A program made the translations under genes and the position numbers. Below are positions 44,735-53,168 of a stretch of 64,000 nt of DNA, piece by piece. Every line of letters starts with the position of its first letter. Position 1 is the stretch's first letter. The stretch is from Persicobacter psychrovividus (GTDB lineage: Bacteria > Bacteroidota > Bacteroidia > Cytophagales > Cyclobacteriaceae): contig NZ_AP025292.1 in NCBI RefSeq assembly GCF_036492425.1, forward strand, positions 1,364,001 to 1,428,000, given 5' to 3'. Under the pieces are notes generated by a model. That model was given only the letters and a program-made list of their open reading frames with translations. It searched no databases and was not told where the DNA came from.

Positions 44735-45505
44735 ATGAATAAACCATTAATCCTAATTACGAATGATGACGGTATCACCTCGCCAGGCATCAAGGTTCTT
44801 GTAGAAACCATGGAAAGAATAGGGGAGGTCGTCGTTGTGGCGCCCGATTCTCCACAATCAGGTATGGGGCACGCCATTACTATTGGCGAGGTTCTGCGGG
44901 TGAAAGAAGAAGTACATCTTTTTGGGGATGTAGAGGCTTTCAGTTGCTCTGGAACCCCTGCCGACTGCGTGAAAATTGCTAAAGCGGAAGTTTTAAAAGG
45001 TAGAAATATTGATTTGGTGGTCAGTGGGATCAATCATGGCGCCAATACTTCTATCTCGGTACTTTATTCAGGAACGATGTCAGCGGCGATCGAAGGGGCC
45101 ATCGAGGGCATTCCATCCATCGGATTTTCTTTATGTGAGTTTGGTTGGGATTCTGACTTTTCCCACGTGGTAAGATATGTTGAGCGTATTGCACGCAAGG
45201 TATTGGAAAATGGCTTGCCAAAAGACATTACCCTGAATGTCAATTTCCCTGTAAAGCAGGAGGAACCTATACGCGGCATTAAGGTCTGTCGACAGGGCCG
45301 TGCCGTTTGGCAGGAGGAATTTGATAAACGCACCGACCCAATGGGACGAAATTATTATTGGATGGCTGGGCAGTTTAATAACCAGGATACTGGCGAAGAC
45401 AATGACGTCTGGGCAATCGAAAATAATTATGTAGCGGTCGTTCCTACTCAGTTTGATTTATCGGCTTATAAGGCGATTGATTTGCTGAAAACGTGGGAAT
45501 TATAA
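44735..45505 (+). CDS. surE: 5'/3'-nucleotidase SurE
   Basis: 256 aa from ATG 44735. Metal-dependent nucleoside monophosphatase of the SurE family. The start ITNDDGITSPGI supplies the metal-binding Asp pair; the serine in PDSPQSGMGHAIT, then SGTPADCV and SGINHGANTS, complete the family pattern. The frame extends to a TTG at 44708, but ATG 44735 directly begins the conserved domain. Expressed alone, with a terminator downstream. Confidence 0.9.
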   Translation: MNKPLILITNDDGITSPGIKVLVETMERIGEVVVVAPDSPQSGMGHAITIGEVLRVKEEVHLFGDVEAFSCSGTPADCVKIAKAEVLKGRNIDLVVSGINHGANTSISVLYSGTMSAAIEGAIEGIPSIGFSLCEFGWDSDFSHVVRYVERIARKVLENGLPKDITLNVNFPVKQEEPIRGIKVCRQGRAVWQEEFDKRTDPMGRNYYWMAGQFNNQDTGEDNDVWAIENNYVAVVPTQFDLSAYKAIDLLKTWEL

Positions 45506-45522
45506 TTACCAAAATATTGATG

Positions 45523-45556
45523 AAGCCTGAGGTAACCCTGCCTCGGGCTTTTTTTT
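45523..45556 (+). terminator. Intrinsic terminator after surE
   Basis: AAGCCTGAGG pairs with CCTCGGGCTT (one T-G wobble) across an 8-nt loop, followed by eight T. Confidence 0.85.
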
Positions 45557-45666
45557 GCCCAAACTATTTTTAAATCTTACACAGATGAAAATAATAATTT
45601 TATTTGGTAGATATATTTTATTCAATATATATGCGGTTTGAAAGGTCAAAATTCAAATTTGAATGA

Positions 45667-45683
45667 AAAATGATGATCATTTT
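45667..45683. promoter_or_regulatory. Fur-box-like palindrome upstream of a lipoprotein gene
   Basis: AAAATGAT-G-ATCATTTT is a perfect 8-1-8 inverted repeat, 124 nt before the lipoprotein ATG. It is close to the core AATGATnATCATT of the classical Fur box. Binding by Fur or a relative is inference. Confidence 0.4.
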
Positions 45684-45807
45684 ATGAGAATGTTTCATCA
45701 GAATTAATTTCAGTATGTCTAAGATTAACTATTTTTTACACCACCCACTAACTTTTCTAACAACATTTGAGCACGATTTAATCGTAATAAAATTAAACAA
45801 CTCAAAT

Positions 45808-46269
45808 ATGAAAAACCTAATTGCTTTGCTTTCGATAATTACATTATTCTCCTGTTCAGAAGATGTAGTTCCTCAGTTTATTCAGATTACTCCATACGAA
45901 ATTCAATCTCAAACCTCCCAAATTGGGGATGGTAGTATGATGGTTGGTACGTGGCGAGTAACCCAACTACAATTCGATAATTATAACTCAGTAGATACTT
46001 TGTATGCAAGTATGGAGTTAGTGTTTGGTAAAAATGGCACTGTTGTGGTGAACGGCTCAAAAGTAGATGGGCAAGGGGTATGGCAAAGTGATCCTAATAA
46101 CAATCAGTTATTTGTTGCGGGCTTACCTTTGGTGTTTAATACAAACCACCGTTTAAACGAAGAACGAGATCAGGGGAATCCGGCTTGGTTTATTTTTAAC
46201 GACAATAATCAATTAGTAATATTTGATAATAACGATAGAGAAAAATTTATATTGACTAAAGCTAATTAA
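45808..46269 (+). CDS. Small lipoprotein of unknown function
   Basis: 153 aa from ATG 45808. The signal peptide ends with a lipobox (IITLFSC), followed by an acidic start (SEDV) that may help surface display in Bacteroidota. The body has a lipocalin-like look: MVGTWRVTQLQFD, MELVFGKNGTVVV and GVWQSDPNNNQLFV suggest a small beta-barrel that binds a hydrophobic ligand, but no named family is certain. The frame remains open to 45715, but the upstream part has no features and would bury the signal peptide. Base composition is AT-richer than its neighbours. A Fur-like palindrome lies upstream. Confidence 0.7.
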   Translation: MKNLIALLSIITLFSCSEDVVPQFIQITPYEIQSQTSQIGDGSMMVGTWRVTQLQFDNYNSVDTLYASMELVFGKNGTVVVNGSKVDGQGVWQSDPNNNQLFVAGLPLVFNTNHRLNEERDQGNPAWFIFNDNNQLVIFDNNDREKFILTKAN

Positions 46270-46296
46270 GAAGGCGCCCCTCGGGGCGCTTTTTTA
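46270..46296 (+). terminator. Intrinsic terminator after the lipoprotein gene
   Basis: GCGCCC-CTCG-GGGCGC stem with seven T, overlapping the priA stop codon region. It points to plus-strand termination between convergent genes. Confidence 0.85.
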
Positions 46297-48792
46297 GTAG
46301 GGGTCTACATCGCTGATAATATGCGTTTTTGCAAAAGCTTTTTGAGCGTAAGTTTCAATGACTGCCTGCTGAATCAATGACTTCACCCTTTTTAAATCCA
46401 CACCCTCCCGCTCAATTTTTATGGTAATTTCCCGAAGGAATAAGTTGCGGATTTTTGAAATATAAGGGGTCTGTGCACCGAGCACACGTTGCTTACCAAT
46501 CCATTCCTCCAACACGGCATTTAAATACAGGGCGGCCTGCTGACATACCTGCTCATCGGGATTTTTTATGGTAATTTTTATCAGTCTCCGAAAGGGAGGG
46601 TACTGAAACTCTAAACGTTCGGCGAGTTCCTGTTTGAATAAACCTTTAAAATCCTGCTGAATTACTTTTTGCAAAACATCCTGATCTGTTTGTCTGGTTT
46701 GGATAATAACCCTTCCTTGTTGTGAGGCTCGGCGACCAGCTCGTCCTCCCACCTGTGTAATCATCTGATATGCCCGTTCATTGGCTCTGAAGTCAGGGAA
46801 ACGAAGCATTCTGTCGGCATCTACCACCCCCACTAAAGTTACCCCACCAAAATCAAGTCCTTTGGTTACAATCTGTGTACCGATCAGAATATCAATTTTT
46901 TGTTGTTCGAAATCATCGATAATCACCTGGTAGCTGTTTTTGTTCCGTGTGGTATCCAGGTCCATACGTTGAATACTGTAATCAGGGAAAATATTTTGCA
47001 GATCTTCTTCAAGCTTTTGGGTACCAAACCCCTGAGTGGATAGCTTTACCGACCCACAGGCAAAACAGTCCATCGGAACTTTGTCCTGATGCCCACAATA
47101 ATGGCAGATCAATTCATTGCGGTGCTGGTGCAAGGTCAGTGAAACAGCGCAATTCGGGCATTGATGGGAGGTGCCACAATCTTCACAGATAAGTATTGGG
47201 GCATAGCCACGGCGGTTCTGGAAGATGATCACCTGCTCGCCTTTACCCACCGTTTCCTTGATCGCATTGATCAGTACGCTGCTGTAATCACCAACCATGG
47301 TTTTCTTTTTGCGCTCCCTGCTAATATCTACCAATTGCATTTTTGGAAGTTGGGCATCGCCAAATCTTTCTGTCAGTTGTACCAAATGGTACTTCTTTTC
47401 CTGTGCCAAAAAGAGCTGCTCGAAAGAGGGGGTCGCTGATCCCATAATAATGGGGCAATGGTGTAAGTGCGCCAGGATCAGTGCCGCATCTGCTGCATAA
47501 TATCTGGGGTTGGGCTCATGTTGTTTGTAGGAAATCTCGTGGGATTCATCAACGATGATCAATCCCAAATTGTCAAAGGGTAACAATAATGAAGAGCGCA
47601 CCCCGACGACAAACTGAATTTGCCCATTAACAACACCATTCCATACCTCTACACGTTCTTGGTCAGAATATTTTGAATGGTAAATTCCCATCTGTTCCCC
47701 AAAATAATGTGCCAGTCGATCTACGATCTGGGTGGTAAGGGCGATTTCTGGCAACATCAAAAGCACCTGTGTGCCTGCCTCAAGCGCTTGCTGAATGAGG
47801 TCTATGTATATCTCTGTTTTCCCTGAACCTGTTATTCCATGGAATAATACGGGCTTACCACTTCCCATGCCTTCGATAATTTCGGCTTTGGCTTTCTCCT
47901 GCGCTTCGGTAAGTGTAATGGTGGATCTGTCAGGGATTTGGTCACGGCCGAGGCGGGAAACCTGTACCTCAAACTCCTCCATAATCTGATTTTTTACCAG
48001 CGTTTTAATGGAAGATGCAGACACATTCTGTGCGACCAAAGCCTTTTTTTCCAAACCAACATTGTTGAGTTCAGGGTGATCAAAAATATTGACAGACTGA
48101 AGATATCGCATCACACATTCCAGTCCTTTTTGCTTTTTTTCAAGCAAGCCAAACAATTGATTTAAGGCGGTTTCTTCTGCCCAGTGTGCCTTTAATCGGA
48201 CTCTTTTTTCTTTTTTAGGATTGTATTTTTCTTTGACATGTTCAAAGATGATGATGGCCTGCTTCTCAATCAGGGATTTGATATGTGGGGCGTACTGCTT
48301 TACACCGATAATTTTAGGCACCTCTTTCATGTCTACATGTGGGTGCTGACTCAAATGCGCTAAAAGCAGCTGCTCACGCTCATTCAAGGGCTCTTCTGTA
48401 GTCTCTAAATCGAAATCAGGGTGCAGCTGAACCCGTGATTCCGAACTGATTTTCATGCCTGAAGGTAGTACCGCTTTCAACACTTCCCCAATAGTACAAA
48501 GATAATAAGAGGCCATCCAGCGCATAAATTGGATTTGAACAGGACTGACTATGGGCTCATTATCGAGGATATTATCGATAAATTTGGTGTTGTATTTTGG
48601 GGGATTTTGATGAAGTTTATTGATGATTCCCGTGGTGATTTTTGAGCCAAACGGGACAATTACTCGAAAGCCGACTGAAAGAAAACCTACCATATTAGGT
48701 GGGATTTCATAGGTAAATAACTTAGGAACAGCAACAGGCAAGATCACATCGGCATAATGCGCAGGTGATTTTGGCGTATCGAATAAAGACAT
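46294..48792 (-). CDS. priA: Primosomal replication restart helicase PriA
   Basis: 832 aa from ATG 48792; the frame can be extended two codons to a TTG. PriA recognises stalled forks and reloads the replisome. The N-terminal 3'-end-binding domain (YADVILPVAVPKLFTYEIP) is followed by the superfamily 2 helicase: Walker A GITGSGKTEIY, DEAH-type box VDESHEIS and GSATPSFE. Zinc cysteines are in CEDCGTSHQCPNC and CHYCG with CFACG. Helicase motifs V and VI are IGTQIVTKGLDF and QVGGRAGR. Length is typical for the Bacteroidota (about 820 aa). Confidence 0.93.
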   Translation of the reverse strand: MSLFDTPKSPAHYADVILPVAVPKLFTYEIPPNMVGFLSVGFRVIVPFGSKITTGIINKLHQNPPKYNTKFIDNILDNEPIVSPVQIQFMRWMASYYLCTIGEVLKAVLPSGMKISSESRVQLHPDFDLETTEEPLNEREQLLLAHLSQHPHVDMKEVPKIIGVKQYAPHIKSLIEKQAIIIFEHVKEKYNPKKEKRVRLKAHWAEETALNQLFGLLEKKQKGLECVMRYLQSVNIFDHPELNNVGLEKKALVAQNVSASSIKTLVKNQIMEEFEVQVSRLGRDQIPDRSTITLTEAQEKAKAEIIEGMGSGKPVLFHGITGSGKTEIYIDLIQQALEAGTQVLLMLPEIALTTQIVDRLAHYFGEQMGIYHSKYSDQERVEVWNGVVNGQIQFVVGVRSSLLLPFDNLGLIIVDESHEISYKQHEPNPRYYAADAALILAHLHHCPIIMGSATPSFEQLFLAQEKKYHLVQLTERFGDAQLPKMQLVDISRERKKKTMVGDYSSVLINAIKETVGKGEQVIIFQNRRGYAPILICEDCGTSHQCPNCAVSLTLHQHRNELICHYCGHQDKVPMDCFACGSVKLSTQGFGTQKLEEDLQNIFPDYSIQRMDLDTTRNKNSYQVIIDDFEQQKIDILIGTQIVTKGLDFGGVTLVGVVDADRMLRFPDFRANERAYQMITQVGGRAGRRASQQGRVIIQTRQTDQDVLQKVIQQDFKGLFKQELAERLEFQYPPFRRLIKITIKNPDEQVCQQAALYLNAVLEEWIGKQRVLGAQTPYISKIRNLFLREITIKIEREGVDLKRVKSLIQQAVIETYAQKAFAKTHIISDVDPY

Positions 48793-48811
48793 ACTCAAAT
48801 TTTTCAGGCAT

Positions 48812-48842
48812 AAAAAAAGGCAGTAAAAAAATTACTGCCTTT
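48812..48842 (-). terminator. Intrinsic terminator between the DUF membrane protein and priA
   Basis: On the minus strand AAAGGCAGTAA pairs with TTACTGCCTTT across a T-rich loop and runs into more T. It separates the upstream membrane-protein gene from priA, which therefore needs its own promoter. Confidence 0.75.
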
Positions 48843-48860
48843 AAATTTATCATTAATTCT

Positions 48861-49520
48861 TTAAAACAACCCGCTAAACTGGCTCAAAACCACTAAAATT
48901 AATATATAAATAATGACCGTTCCAATGGCCTGACGCTTATGATAGCGGCGGTTTTTACCTATAATTTTATCCCAGGCGTAAGTGATAATCAGAAAGGCAA
49001 AGGCGATATTTATGACCAAATTCACCACAATTATTGGCAGTAGCGGCAATAATGCGGAAGCGTCTGCCGACTGAAGTGCCTTAAAATCAATCGCAGCACT
49101 CTCGGGCATTAGGGCGCCGATAAGCGTGCTGATCACGATGTAGCCAATAACGAGAATCCAGGTTAAATTAATACCCTTCGTGTCTCCTGTGCGCCGTAAA
49201 TTGGAAGAGAACAGGATAATTCCTAACAGTGGCGTGATGAAAATCGACGTCAGAGCAATGGATACCTTTGAATACAAACTTGGTACAGGCTGCAATTTTT
49301 TGTCTTTAATCAGCTTGCTGATCTGCTCCTCGTTCAGAACAATTTTCTTGCTGCCATCCGTTTGGTTGGTCACCTGAATGCCTTCTCCCTCTTTAATTTG
49401 CGGCTTCGGTCGTTCTTTGCGATCTTTTATTTCTTGTGCGGCCGCTTCAACGTAGAGCGCTGCATATTTTTCTCTATTCTTGATAACCTCCGAAAGTTCT
49501 TCGTCGGTCATTTTGACCAT
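48861..49520 (-). CDS. Membrane protein of unknown function
   Basis: 219 aa from ATG 49520. A cytoplasmic N-terminal part of about 85 residues (TDEELSEVIKNREKYAALYVEAAAQEI) is rich in charged helices. Four transmembrane segments follow, near FITPLLGIILFSS, LTWILVIGYIVIST, LLPLLPIIVVNLVINIAF and GTVIIYILILVVLSQF. The N-terminal pattern, with TDEEL and a repeated spacing of Tyr and Ala-Ala-x-Glu, is common in Bacteroidota membrane proteins of unknown role. The frame can be extended to a TTG at 49583. An inverted repeat lies about 130 nt upstream. Confidence 0.65.
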   Translation of the reverse strand: MVKMTDEELSEVIKNREKYAALYVEAAAQEIKDRKERPKPQIKEGEGIQVTNQTDGSKKIVLNEEQISKLIKDKKLQPVPSLYSKVSIALTSIFITPLLGIILFSSNLRRTGDTKGINLTWILVIGYIVISTLIGALMPESAAIDFKALQSADASALLPLLPIIVVNLVINIAFAFLIITYAWDKIIGKNRRYHKRQAIGTVIIYILILVVLSQFSGLF

Positions 49521-49649
49521 GGTCCCTTTGAAATAATTTGCCAACTTTGATAATCTTTTGGTGGACACTGTAACTGTATGCAAAAATGATGCTTAATGCT
49601 AAAAATTGGGGTATGCCTATTTTTTAACACCTGTATTTTTGCGCAAAGT

Positions 49650-49669
49650 TTAATTCATACTTGAATTAA
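49650..49669. promoter_or_regulatory. 20-bp inverted repeat, possible operator
   Basis: TTAATTCA-TACT-TGAATTAA, a perfect 8-bp inverted repeat with a 4-nt centre, about 130 nt before the membrane-protein ATG at 49520. It has the size and symmetry of a repressor site, but AT-rich DNA makes chance repeats likely. Confidence 0.3.
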
Positions 49670-50143
49670 TGTAATAATTGCCAGCAGACAATGTCGTGAT
49701 TTTTAATTTCAATAATACCCGTGAAGATATGAAAAATCTTGAAGGTTTGGGGCTATTTCCCTGCGGCTGTTCTTAAATTATTTTGAATAGTGCTACATTC
49801 CTCCATTACCGTCTGATATTTTACCCATAGATTTGCACGGAATTACACCTTTTACAAAATTCTCCCTATTTGATGTTTTGCCCAAGAATTTAATCACAGC
49901 AAACCACCCCATAGGATTTCATTCCTTAGGGGATGTGGCATAACGATGATTGCAATTAATCAAACCAAATCAAATTTGCTCACACCCATTTAATCCGAAG
50001 TAGAGGAGGGGCAGCATAAAATTTGGATATAGCGCTTCCATGGACAGTTGCGCAACAGCCTCTCGATTCCCTAAAAATATTCTGTGCGAAATTGTACAAT
50101 CTGTGGACGTTAAAAATACCCTGAATTGAAGGGGCAATAGCGC
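49670..50143. other. Intergenic region, no gene seen
   Basis: About 470 bases between two minus-strand genes. I see no frame above 60 codons with recognisable features, no tRNA-like fold and no repeat. The right part would be the 3' flank of the GSCFA gene but shows no clear terminator. Confidence 0.35.
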
Positions 50144-51130
50144 TTATGTCAGGAATTTTTCTTGTTGCGCCTTCAGCGACTGAATTTCAGCGGATAAGTC
50201 AATATGGTTGGGCAGGGCAGCCATTTTGGACAATGTTGTGCGAATGAATTTTTGGTGTTCAGGGGTTTGCGGGAAGAATGGGCGATGCCGTGCGGCTTTT
50301 TTCAAATTCCCGACCAACCTAACCTGTGCCTGTGCCGAAGCGCTGAGGTAGGTGGCCTTGAAGCGGTCATAAATGATCTCTTCGGCCAAATGGCTGGGGT
50401 GGGTAAGGTCATCCGCATAATATCGATAGTCGCGCAGTTCGTCCATCATAATCTCAAAAGTAGGAAAATATTCGCAGCAGGAGTGCTGACTGACAATTTC
50501 ATCCACAGCCAATTTCAATATAGCTTTGGATTTACTGTTTTGAACAGCGCCATCTTTCAGGTGACGTACAGGACTTACTGAAAAGAGGACCTGAATATCG
50601 GGCTGAAGGTTTTTTATTTTAGGCAACAGTTTTTCAAATTCGGAAGTGATTTGAGCAATGGTCAGCATTTTTCGGTCAAATGCTTTGGCGGGTATTTTAT
50701 GACAGTTCCCTACCAACTGTTGATCACTTTTTCGGTAGTAAACAAAAGCAGTGCCGAGGGTAATAATGAGGAGTTTGGATTCGAGAATTTGTTTTTTTAC
50801 CTGCCGCTGTATTTTCGTCAGTTTGTCAATCAAAGCTTCCTTCGAAAGCTCGGCACAATCGGAATGAAAATGAAAATGTCGCCACACCGATTGTACTTCT
50901 ACAAGATCATGCACTTGGATGGGGTGCTCGTCCATTGCCCAGCTCAGGGCATTAAACACACTTGCAGGGTTGTACAAAGGCCCATAGGGGTTGCTTAAAA
51001 CCTGAAAACCTCCCTCCTGAAGTCGGGAACCAGTAACTTCGGCGAAACAAGATCCTATGGTTAAGACTTTATCCGCAGGCTGCAGGCTGATATTTGTTGT
51101 GGGATTTGGAACTGCCGTTGTCAGATTCAT
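50144..51130 (-). CDS. GSCFA-domain protein
   Basis: 328-residue cytoplasmic protein of the GSCFA family, named for the motif seen here as IGSCFAEVTGSRL. It is followed by NPYGPLYNPASVFNAL, LLIITLGTAFVYYR and, near residue 195, VLFSVSPVRHLKDG. The fold is related to SGNH/GDSL hydrolases, with the serine of the GSCF motif as probable nucleophile and the DDLTHPSHLAEEII region carrying the Asp-x-x-His pair. Some members act on acylated carbohydrates, but the substrate here is unknown. It is a single gene. Confidence 0.85.
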   Translation of the reverse strand: MNLTTAVPNPTTNISLQPADKVLTIGSCFAEVTGSRLQEGGFQVLSNPYGPLYNPASVFNALSWAMDEHPIQVHDLVEVQSVWRHFHFHSDCAELSKEALIDKLTKIQRQVKKQILESKLLIITLGTAFVYYRKSDQQLVGNCHKIPAKAFDRKMLTIAQITSEFEKLLPKIKNLQPDIQVLFSVSPVRHLKDGAVQNSKSKAILKLAVDEIVSQHSCCEYFPTFEIMMDELRDYRYYADDLTHPSHLAEEIIYDRFKATYLSASAQAQVRLVGNLKKAARHRPFFPQTPEHQKFIRTTLSKMAALPNHIDLSAEIQSLKAQQEKFLT

Positions 51131-51388
51131 AATGGTAAAGGGCTCGTAAATCAGCTGATCGATTTCCTAACTTGATGAGGGGTGAATGGTGTTCCGTAAA
51201 ATGAGGCTGTTGCATGACGACATGCGTGATGCGACAGCCTCTTTATCGGTTAGTGGTGTAAGCCGAAAATACCGATGTTTTTTTAAATATAAACGCAAGA
51301 ACCACCCATTATTCTTTGGATGGATAGCTGGATTAGGCGTTATCGTGGGCTTTGTTTTTAGGGGTCAGTATAAACAGTCGTTTTAATG

Positions 51389-51910
51389 CTAAGAATTTTT
51401 GATTATTCCATAAACTTCTACATCCATACCTAAATATGTAGTTTCGAATAGCACTTTCATTCCATTTTTGACTGCTACATTTATCGAGTCATAATTTTCC
51501 TTATCAATAATTGAAACAAGACGGTCTGCTTTGATTTTCTCAAAACCATATTTTTTCATTTGTTCGGCTAATTCTGTCCCATATCCATTTTTCCAAAATT
51601 TGGGCAGTAAAGAGTAAGCGATCTCAAATTCATTTTTGCTTTCCAATGTTCTTGGTATTATACCACCAACTCCGATGAATTCATCTGTCTCCTTCAATTC
51701 TACCGCTAAATGTCCTAAGCCTTCCTTTTCATACCTCTTCAGTTGCCTTTCTATCCATTCTGCTGCGAGAGTATCAGGTTTTTTTGACAAATCAATTCCT
51801 AAAAATTTTAATCTATCATTACCTACAAAAAAGGCTCTCCACGAAGGAATATCTTCTATCTCAAGTTTTCTGAATTTCAGTCTTTCTGATTCTTGTTTAA
51901 AGTAATTCAT
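51389..51910 (-). CDS. GNAT-family acetyltransferase, RimJ/RimL-like
   Basis: 173-residue acetyltransferase of the RimJ/RimL group: ESERLKFRKLEIEDIPSW start, GVGGIIPRTLESKNEFEIAY, and LLPKFWKNGYGTELAEQMKKY as the acetyl-CoA binding helix, ending with VAVKNGMKVLFETTYLG. Such enzymes acetylate protein N-termini or small molecules. The nucleotide composition is clearly more AT-rich than the neighbouring GSCFA and hutG genes, hinting at later acquisition. Confidence 0.82.
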   Translation of the reverse strand: MNYFKQESERLKFRKLEIEDIPSWRAFFVGNDRLKFLGIDLSKKPDTLAAEWIERQLKRYEKEGLGHLAVELKETDEFIGVGGIIPRTLESKNEFEIAYSLLPKFWKNGYGTELAEQMKKYGFEKIKADRLVSIIDKENYDSINVAVKNGMKVLFETTYLGMDVEVYGIIKNS

Positions 51911-52014
51911 TTTTTACTACATCTGTTCTAATTGTAAACAACTACTCGCTAAACCCACTGTCATAAACCGATTGATCTATGGATAAAAACTGAAATTATT
52001 CAACAGACAGCTCC

Positions 52015-53004
52015 TTAGTCGGTGGTTTTTGCGGTGATGAGTTCGTAAATCAGGTGACTGGCCAGTTTAGCCGTGCGATCATCAATATCAAATTTCGGGT
52101 TGAGCTCGGCAATATCCATGCTCAATAATTTCCCTGATTTGGCAATTCGACGGACCATGGAGGAAATCACTTCAGGAAATGTGCCGCAGGAATTCAATGC
52201 GCTGACTCCTGGAGCGAAAGGCGCGGAAAAGACGTCCATATCGATGGTCAGGTAGATGAAATCACAACGATTGATGAATTTATGCACCGTATGCGCCAGG
52301 TCGTGAATATGGCTGATGTGCATCTCGTAATAAGGCACATGGTGCACATTCAGCTCTTCAGCAGTCTGAAATAATTTTCGCGTGTTCGCCGCAGGGTTAA
52401 TACCCATGACTTCATACAAAAAGGGGGTGTTTTCTGCTTTGCAAAGTTCCGCAATTTGAAAAAACGGTGTTCCACTCGAAGGGCCTTCGGTAGGTGTCCG
52501 CAGGTCAAAATGCGCATCAAAATTGATGATCCCCAATTTTTTGTCAGGATGGTGTTTTTTCACCCATTGATGCAATCCCTGATAGTGCCCAAAAGAAATT
52601 TCATGTCCTCCACCAAGGACGATAGGCAGTGTGTTGCGTTCCAAAAGCTGGCGGACGCGTTTGCCAAGTTCTGTCTGCGCATGCTCCATATCGTGATTGA
52701 CACAGGAAACGTCGCCTGCCTCCAGGAGTTTGACTTTCGCCTCGTCGAAATGAACGGCAGTACTGCTCATTACTTTTCGCATGACTTCAGGGCCTTTGAC
52801 AGCGCCAATACGTCCCTTGTTTCTTTTTACACCTTCATCACTGCGGAAACCTAAAAAGGCAAAACGTTTACTTTGGTCATCTAATGGAGAGGAGGCGTCA
52901 AGGTCCAAACCTTCCACTACCTGATGCCAACGGTGGCCTAACGATCCGTCTTCAATATCAACTCTTCCATGCCATTGGCGTAAATCGGGGCTTGTGTAGC
53001 TCAT
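52015..53004 (-). CDS. hutG: Formimidoylglutamase HutG (arginase family)
   Basis: 329-residue binuclear manganese hydrolase. The start W-H-G-R-V-D followed by HRWHQVV is the HutG signature. Manganese ligands are in GGGHEISFG, FDAHFDLR and LTIDMDVF. HutG splits N-formimidoyl-L-glutamate to glutamate and formamide in histidine degradation. No other hut gene is in the window, so the pathway genes are scattered. Other ureohydrolases are possible, but the N-terminus argues for HutG. I see no terminator after it. Confidence 0.82.
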   Translation of the reverse strand: MSYTSPDLRQWHGRVDIEDGSLGHRWHQVVEGLDLDASSPLDDQSKRFAFLGFRSDEGVKRNKGRIGAVKGPEVMRKVMSSTAVHFDEAKVKLLEAGDVSCVNHDMEHAQTELGKRVRQLLERNTLPIVLGGGHEISFGHYQGLHQWVKKHHPDKKLGIINFDAHFDLRTPTEGPSSGTPFFQIAELCKAENTPFLYEVMGINPAANTRKLFQTAEELNVHHVPYYEMHISHIHDLAHTVHKFINRCDFIYLTIDMDVFSAPFAPGVSALNSCGTFPEVISSMVRRIAKSGKLLSMDIAELNPKFDIDDRTAKLASHLIYELITAKTTD

Positions 53005-53102
53005 GAGAATGTAATTGGTTTTTAGATACCGAAATTTAGTTATTCTTAGGCTGAATAGAAATTACCCTCACCGATTTTTATTTTTTGTCCGTTTTCGACC
53101 TA

Positions 53103-53137
53103 AAAAAAAGCGATACCAGTGGATGGTATCGCTTTTT
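53103..53137 (-). terminator. Intrinsic terminator after the processing-protease gene
   Basis: AAAAGCGATACCA pairs with TGGTATCGCTTTT across a 5-nt loop. On the minus strand it ends in an eight-T run, about 30 nt past the stop of the S41 gene. Confidence 0.85.
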
Positions 53138-53168
53138 AGAATTCAGTTATATTGTGGGTGAAAATCGG

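Noticed and set aside
51186-51386. 66-codon plus-strand frame with one hydrophobic segment
   Set aside because: It lies between two minus-strand genes; its first half is basic and irregular and only a short hydrophobic stretch looks protein-like. Not enough to call a gene.
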